From positions 186,047,027 through 186,111,026 of the forward strand of contig CM069432.1 in NCBI GenBank assembly GCA_035610365.1: DNA of 64,000 nt, in the 5' to 3' direction. Both the position numbers and the translations under genes were made by a program. The stretch is from Aquatica leii. Its lineage: Eukaryota > Arthropoda > Insecta > Coleoptera > Lampyridae. Below the pieces are notes generated by a model that worked only from the letters and a program-made list of their open reading frames with translations, did no database searches and was not told the DNA's origin. Positions 58,202 to 64,000 of the stretch are shown in pieces; position 1 is the first letter of the stretch, and each line of letters opens with the position of its first letter.

Positions 58202-59320
58202 CAATGGCCAGAACGATTATGCAATTACGATGAATCGATCATTATGCAAAATAATGATCGCGATATCGAGCGTCTGTACAATAACGATCGCAATCATTGA
58301 TCGCTTATAAAATAACAATTGCGGTTGTGGAAAAGAAATTAATACTTTTAATTATCGCATAAACAAATAAGACTAATATAACACGATTTTACCTATAATA
58401 TTTACTTTAATAAATGTATAATAAACTTTAAGTATGCAAGTACATAGTTCACGGATAATCGTAAAATATTGTGTAAGTAGGTAAATAACCCTTTTGCTCT
58501 TTTCCTCGTAAGAATTTTAAACCACATACAGATTTTTTAATAAAAAAGTAACATGGATTTAAACATTGAATTATATTTTTTTTGTTTACAGAAATTTAAC
58601 AATGCATTCTTTTCAAAGAGAATTAGAAAACTCTTCTAGGAAAGAACGTTTGTAAAATTTGTGTCACACATTCAGCATTTAGGGAAAAAACTAGCTTTAT
58701 ATAAACACCAAGGTAAATCATAAAAACACAGGAAGTTAAAAACAATAAGCATTAACTACAAATGACAATACGTATTTGAAAAGAATTGCAAATTTATTTT
58801 TAATACATAATTCTTATGTTTGAGACAAATATCAACACGAGTTATGACTAATTACTCAACAATCTTTTTAGGGTTAATTTCAAATAGAAACATTTAATTT
58901 ACGAAAGAACGACACTTATTTTTTAATATGTTGTTTATTAATGCTTTAAACTATTTGTTCGTAAGTTTGCATCAGAATTCAAATAGCACGTCATGTCGAA
59001 AAAAAAACATCACAGCAGTATCTATTTTCTGTGAATTTTTGTAAATATTTTTTTTAAATCTAAATATGAACAAATTTTAATTAATTTTAGACATAAAATT
59101 AATTTATTGTTTAGAAACAATATTAAAAAATACTTAGGTATGTTGATTTTCAATACTCCAAACGTTATTGTATCCCGGAAAACGAAAATCGAATGTTTAT
59201 GGCTAGATTTATGACTAACTTTACACGAGCGACTTTTTAGCAACAGTCGATTACTAATTAATTCTAAATACCATGATTGCGATCATTGATCGTGGAAAGT
59301 AATAGCGATCTCAGCCACTG
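58202..59320 (-). mobile_element. hAT-like element nested in the right THAP element
   Basis: Ends CAATGGCCAGAACG and (reverse complement) CAGTGGCTGAGATCGC, flanked by ATTTAAAG (58194-58201) and ATTTACAG (59321-59328), a one-mismatch 8-bp TSD. Clusters of GATCG words sit at both ends. A chance open frame, 58118-58300, crosses its left edge. Confidence 0.6.
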
Positions 59321-59453
59321 ATTTACAGTAATTATTTTAAGTTATTGTACAATTAATTGCAACAAGAAGAAGAAGAATCCGGACAAGGAGATTCTCCGAT
59401 GCTAATTTAAACCATTTTTAAACGTTTGGTAGAAAAAAAAATTAAATATTTAC

Positions 59454-59724
59454 CTGATTGAAGGTGTAGAACAAGAACTTCAGTGTGTTTAAAATTTCCT
59501 TTGGTTGTTATACATTATCTCCGAAGATGCTTCTCACAAATCTTCTTTTGTTTTAAATATTCCAAGTCCATTGTGGCAATGTTTATATTTCCACAGCTTT
59601 TCTAACATTCTTTAGCACGCACTTTATCACTAATAAAAAACTTAAGAAAACTAGTACCTTTGTTTTCGGTATTATTATTTTCACAATTAATATAAACACA
59701 ACCGTGATTTGTAACTTTTCCCAT
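59454..59724 (-). pseudogene. THAP-like exon of the right THAP element
   Basis: The ATG is at 59724. The exon encodes MGKVTNHGCVYINC and NKGTSFLKFF, then two in-frame stops, with KKICEKHL retaining the C-x2-H ligands, and ends at a GTAAAT donor in phase 1. This matches a THAP finger (C-x4-C ... C-x2-H), a DNA-binding domain found at the N terminus of P-type transposases. No recognisable RNase H-like transposase core follows, so the element probably depended on a partner enzyme. Confidence 0.7.
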
Positions 59725-59997
59725 TTTAAAAACAAATCAAAAATATATTTACACTTAAACTAAACAAAAGTTCAAACAAACATTACTACTACCAGAATTT
59801 TAAAAATCGTATCGCAATGTTAACCCAAGAAAAACTCTCAATTCAATACCGAAGTTTACAAGTCGACAGACACGCAAGAACTGAAAAATCTTGATCCAAT
59901 ACAAACGTGGCGACCTCTACATCTCGATCCAATCAGTCGATACAATATCGCCCCTTAAGTTGCATTTCTTCTTACATTTATTATTCAATGGTGCTAC

Positions 59998-60887
59998 CCA
60001 AAATAAACATGACTTGCAACCCCGAGTAATCCGAATGTGGACATATTTACAGGACTTTAGTTTTACAATTGAATATATAAAGGGTGCTAAACTGGGACAT
60101 GCCGATTATTTAAGTCGAAATCCGTTACAAGTCAGTTTAATTAATAATAAGACAAACTGTGCTACACCTGAAAATTGGCTAAAAATTCAACAGTTACAGG
60201 ACGACGAAGTTCAAGTCATTTTACAACAATTACGTGACAGTGAACTTGATTCAACTCGATATGTAGAACGAGACGGCTATCTTTTTCACATTTCGTATAT
60301 TAACAACGAGAAAATTTATTAATGGTACGTGCCCAAGCAAAGTCGTCTTGGTTTACTTCGTATTTTTCATGACGAACAAATGCACATCGGTTACGACAAA
60401 ACTTACGAAATGATAAGAAAATATTTCTGGTTCCCACATTTGTCAGAATTTGTGAAGAAATATTTGAAACACTGTTTGGTTTGCAATACTCATAAAAGAC
60501 GCCCTCGGCAAAAACATCGTGTAATATTTTCGATAGATAAGAAATCGATACCTTTTCATACGTTACACGCAGACTATTTTGGCCCACTGGCTACTACATC
60601 AGTTGGCGATCACTTTATTCTAGTGTTCGTCGATGCTTACTCATAATATTACTTGCTGTTTCCTTGTATTGGCACATCTGCGAAAGAATTTAAGGGACAT
60701 TTTAAAACAGTCCTTTCTTTGTTTGGAACACCTACACGTCTTATAGTAGACAACGGAGGAGCATTGAAAAGCAAAATTTTGAGGAAATGATTAGAAGAAT
60801 AGAACGTTCAAGTTCACGCTATTACACCGTATGTACATCGCGCCAACGGTCAAGTAGAACGTTACATGCGTACAATGGCAAACTTGC
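59998..60887 (+). pseudogene. Gypsy D RNase H tail and integrase N-terminal half
   Basis: The RNase H tail reads DLQPRVIRMWTYLQDFSF and HADYLSRNP. The integrase HHCC zinc finger (HDEQMHIGYDKTYEMIRKYF then CLVCNTHKR) and core start HADYFGPL lie in 60329-60646, with a stop after VDAYS. The second Asp is in VDNGGA (about 60750) and the Glu in RANGQVERYMRT (about 60840-60875). Stops at 60322, 60644 and around 60787. Cut at 60887 by the next insertion. Confidence 0.82.
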
Positions 60888-62787
60888 TGTAACCTGCGTT
60901 GGATTTTAGCAGTGAATCTTTTATGTAAGACCCCGTAATTAGATTCATCTGGCTGAATTTGCGGTTTTCTGTTTTTTTTCTCGATTGATTAGTTCGATGT
61001 TAGCATCGAAAACGTTTTACTCGTTATTTTATTACGTCTGATTTAAGTTTATTTGTATTTCATAGTTATTTCACAATTATTACTGGTATTTTTTTTTGAA
61101 TGCATAAAGTTCCGTGGTTTTGATTTTGATTTAGTGTTTTACTTGTTTATCTCAGTAAAATAACAATGCTAGATAATTTACGACTTCCTTTTGGAATGTA
61201 ATATGATCAATTTTTCTTGGTATCTATATTTTTGTTTATGTTGAGCTCTTTTACGAGCGCGATTGGAACCACCTGACAATTTAGCAAAGTAAGCGTTTCT
61301 GTGAGAACGTTTTCTTTCTTTCGAAGGCCTACGTGACAAGACGCACGTGGCCAATTATAGTTTTCATCTTTGTTAATTTAGTTTGTTTAGTGTTCTATCT
61401 TTTACAAAGATTATACGGCGCAAGTTTGGGAATTAAGTGGGATTACGAGGTGATATAAAGAGAAAAATTTGGTTTTTGGGGAGGAATCTTTTTGTCGCAA
61501 ATAAGAATACCGGGTACCGGAATGTAGTCAAGTGTTAGGGGTGTTTTACCCTACCGTTATGCAATACCGCGGAAGTTAAACAAATGGTGCCGTGAAAATT
61601 GAGTGGTGTGATGGGAAATAATAATAATTTTCCAAATTCGTAATTTTACGGTTTAACAAACTTCATGGTATCCATAATAAAACTCACGTTCGAGTTGGAT
61701 TTATTTTCGATGTTTTGTGTGAAAAATCCTGTCTTCGCTTTTGTGCGGATTTCAATTAAATAGTGAAATAAATCTTCCGCCGGAATTCTATTGTTTGGGG
61801 GTCCCACCGAGCTTGTATTCGACTACTGAACACCTAGACCGACTCGAGTTCAATCTAACTTCGTAGCTTCTGGAACCGCTGTGGCCGACAGTTCACCTGG
61901 AGTTTACAATTGAGTAAAGGTATTTATCGAATTTGTTATTACCGTGAAGTGAACCGCGATCGATATGATTTAAAAGCTTTGATTTGAGCCGATTGAATTA
62001 CGGTTAACGTTAAATATTTCAAGAAACACTTGAAGGTGTTTGCGTGAAGTTCGATTTAATTAATTAATTTTGTTTTGTGTATGTAAAAGTAAATCTCATT
62101 CATGCATAAAAGATAATGTAACGAAATGTAACATATAATTTGTTTGAACGTTTAGTTCGAAGCAAAGTTTCGGACGTATATTTTATGACTTTTGTATTTT
62201 ATTATTTTTGTTTGTTGTTTGCGGATTAAGTATGCGGACAAGGCCTTGAATTTTATTTTTATTGTGTTGTATTGAAAAACGAGTTAACGCTACTGTTATT
62301 ATTATTTTTTATATATATTAATTTTGTATTCAGTTTGTGAACCTTTGTCTTGCTTATGATTATTTCATTTATTATTTTGATTCAAGTTTGTTTGATATTC
62401 ATTTTTTTTTAATATTATCCAGTCAATAAATGTTAAATTGTTAAACTGTAAAGAGCTTTTATTCATTCAGCTGCCGCGTACGAAAATTTTTAAGAACATT
62501 TCAGAATTTAGCCAGTTACAACTCGAGGTAAGTTCAGGGGTTGTAATCAACCAGATGAGCTTTTGGATTATCAGGGGTCCAGAAGCTACAATCATGGTGT
62601 CCTTGATTGGCGCCCTAACCGATTTTGAGTTTTTACCTTTTTATTTCAATTTTATGTCAATCTCGTTTCCAAGTTATCACGGAATTTTTAAAATATAACC
62701 CACCCCGTCTCCACAGAGCAGCGGCACAACATCATTTGTGTTACCTCATTTCAGGCAGTGACATAGTTCCATCTTTTGCATGTAATA
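60888..62787. mobile_element. LTR-like insertion in the Gypsy D integrase
   Basis: Begins TGTAACCTGCG and is flanked by TTGC at 60884-60887 and 62788-62791, a possible 4-bp TSD. Integrase coding resumes just after. Inside are primer-site-like words (TGGTGCCGTGAAAATTGAG near 61584; TTGGCGCCCTAACCG near 62606) and an AATAAA near 61675, but no gene. It may be a solo or rearranged LTR with leader sequence. No direct repeat of its two halves was seen. Class uncertain. Confidence 0.5.
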
Positions 62788-63190
62788 TTGCTTCGCGGTA
62801 AAAGTGCAAGAAAGTCAGAATGGACGAACGGATTATGGAAAATCCAATTAATTATCAATACCACACCAAATAAAACTACCGAAACACCTTTGCAACTGTT
62901 ATTAGATTGCGACAATTGGTATTGTATTCTGTTAATACGATCAGTTCTTAGTGATTTTAGAGACGTAAAACATCCGTGTGCCGTTTTTCCAGGTACCACT
63001 CGTTAAACTCGCCGTCAATTGCTATCTCGACGGTTAAAAGAAAATGCGAAAAGGCAAGAACACCGAACGAATCAAAGGAGTAAACCAATACAACAATTTC
63101 AACGTGGTGACTTTGTACTGTTATACCGAAACATAAGTTCTAACGCAAAAATGAATTCCGATGTAAAAGGTCCTTATTGAATTGTAAATT
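62776..63190 (+). pseudogene. Gypsy D integrase C-terminal part
   Basis: Reads KSEWTNGLWKIQLIINTTPN and TPLQLLLDCD, the region after the catalytic Glu of Gypsy integrases. It continues past a stop at 63004 with a basic stretch and FQRGDFVLLYRN near 63100, ending at a stop around 63180. Few lesions here compared with the 5' half. Confidence 0.7.
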
Positions 63191-63631
63191 GCCTAGTTAC
63201 TTAAATTTCAGTCAATTATTTATGTTTTGCTGTAGTTGCACATTTTGAAACTTGAAAGAGTTAGCATAACATAAACATATTATTGTGTTACAAGAAATAT
63301 TCAACTTATGTATACAAGGTCGTACAACGGTCGTACGTAATTTTATGTACGTTTTATTGACACGATAACGGCATCACGAAATATAAATTATACAATTTAA
63401 GCGTCGATTACAGTCTGATGGGTTCAGCTGTAGGTTTTGAAGTAGTACAAGTTGATGAGTTCAACTATAATTTTGTTGCAATTTAATGCACTGCTTACTA
63501 CGAAGTATTTGATGTAAGGTTGTTTCATTTACGGAGCGGGTTGCAAATAAAATCGGGTATGTTAAATAGTTTTTATTTTGTTTAATGATTTAAAATAAAC
63601 GTGCAAAAGAAAGAGTATTGTTGTATTTCAG
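63191..63631. other. Right flank of Gypsy D, no gene recognised
   Basis: The 3' LTR of Gypsy D should begin here, but no match to the sequence before the primer-binding site is evident. Short palindromic words (GGTCGTACAACGGTCGTACG near 63326) are present. Confidence 0.35.
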
Positions 63632-63800
63632 AGCCTGTTGAAGAAGAGGTTCGAGGAGACCTCGAGTTGGACGATGTTCCATTGGCACAACGTCTTGAAA
63701 TGCTTAAAAATAGAACTATAGTAATGAGGACGAGGATTTGCTTGATGACATGCCATTAATACAACGACTTCAGTTGGAAAAAAAAAATTTTCAAAATTGA
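63632..63800 (+). pseudogene. Acidic exon with a repeated DDxPLxQRL motif
   Basis: Follows a good acceptor (TTGTATTTCAG). The frame reads LELDDVPLAQRLEMLK; after a 1-base frame change it reads DLLDDMPLIQRLQLEK and ends at TGA (63798-63800). The two copies of DDxPLxQRL form a short tandem repeat. Acidic DDxPL tails occur at the end of pogo/Tigger-type transposases, so this could be a transposase relic, but it could also be a host exon. No further exon is visible before the window ends. Confidence 0.3.
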
Positions 63801-64000
63801 TTTTAAATGATTTTTGTATTAAATTTTGTTTTGTTTTTTTTAAGTCTCGTGGGCGAGACAACGGTCAGAATGGCCGTGTTATACTATGTTATAATTACAT
63901 ACTCGTACTCCTGATATTTATGCAACTCTGAATGTATGGAACCGGGCTGAGAAAGTCAGTCTGCTGTATCCATCCTCGGTGGCAACATCTTGTTTGTTTG

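Larger units (their letters stand above)
55920..59990 (-). mobile_element. THAP-domain DNA element, right copy (4.07 kb)
   Basis: Inserted in the RNase H region of Gypsy D with the 7-bp TSD GTGCTAC at 55913-55919 and 59991-59997. Ends CATTGAGTAATAATTTAAGAAG and (reverse complement) CATTGAATAATAAATGTAAGAAG. Taking out the element and one TSD copy restores the RNase H frame across the junction, which proves a clean insertion. It is the reverse complement of the copy at 44698-48610 and contains the same nested inserts, plus about 100 bp of Penelope tail (56440-56520) missing from the left copy. Confidence 0.92.
50951..63190 (+). mobile_element. Ty3/Gypsy LTR retrotransposon D with three large insertions
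   Basis: Internal region of a Gypsy element in the order PBS, gag, protease, RT, RNase H, integrase, interrupted at 51616-53987 (SAM DNA element), 55920-59990 (THAP element) and 60888-62787 (LTR-like). Without these it is about 3.9 kb. LTRs could not be defined on either side. The PBS-like ACATCAGAAGTGGGATTCG at 50954-50972 is close to the form complementary to a tRNA-Leu-type 3' end. Stops and frameshifts are scattered through all genes. Confidence 0.85.

Noticed and set aside
44698..59990. A giant inverted segmental duplication (about 4-kb arms)
   Set aside because: Arm ends coincide with TIRs, and each arm has its own 7-bp TSD, so two transpositions explain it better.

Overview
This window is nuclear DNA from an arthropod, most likely an insect. 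The reasons are GT-AG introns, strongly AT-rich intergenic DNA, a ZAD-type C2H2 zinc-finger gene (a class expanded in insects) and a dense load of insect-style transposable elements. I cannot name the species. Only two host genes are visible, both on the minus strand and both spread over introns full of mobile DNA: the first two coding exons of a YIPF5/Yip1-type Golgi membrane protein gene (8170 down to 4908; the rest lies off the left edge or was not found), and a two-exon ZAD plus twelve-C2H2-finger gene (exon 1 at 41154-40957, exon 2 at 31661-29985, intron about 9.3 kb).

Everything else is transposon stratigraphy. 0.6-14 kb: a pogo-like repeat, a 154-bp hairpin MITE with its TSD, an LTR-element relic in the YIPF5 intron, a Tc1/mariner-like relic with TIRs, and a Gypsy LTR-gag-protease fragment. 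14-23 kb: a minus-strand Ty3/Gypsy element (B) whose 5' LTR is split by a P element with an 8-bp TSD and an almost intact THAP transposase. 24-28 kb: a relic Tc1/mariner-superfamily transposase with unusually wide D-to-E spacing, interrupted by a hAT element. 32-38.5 kb: Gypsy element C, inside the ZAD intron, carrying a 5'-truncated Penelope-like (GIY-YIG) insertion with a 15-bp TSD and a small hAT relative of the 24.7-kb copy. 39.2-40 kb: a long-TIR MITE.

44.7-64 kb is the most intricate part. Gypsy element D (about 51.0-63.2 kb) is split by three insertions: a SAM-domain DNA element, a 4.07-kb THAP element, and a 1.9-kb LTR-like sequence. A second copy of the THAP element lies in inverted orientation at 44.7-48.6 kb. 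The two THAP copies have different 7-bp TSDs yet share the same nested cargo (a hAT-like element, a rearranged Penelope fragment, and a short-motif-array MITE), so the loaded element appears to have transposed as a unit.

No bacterial-type systems, rRNA genes, CRISPR arrays or convincing functional tRNA genes are seen. The transposon genes are mostly broken; the P-element transposase at 19.35-22.09 kb is the least damaged. Motifs were read by eye; no alignment or database search was run.
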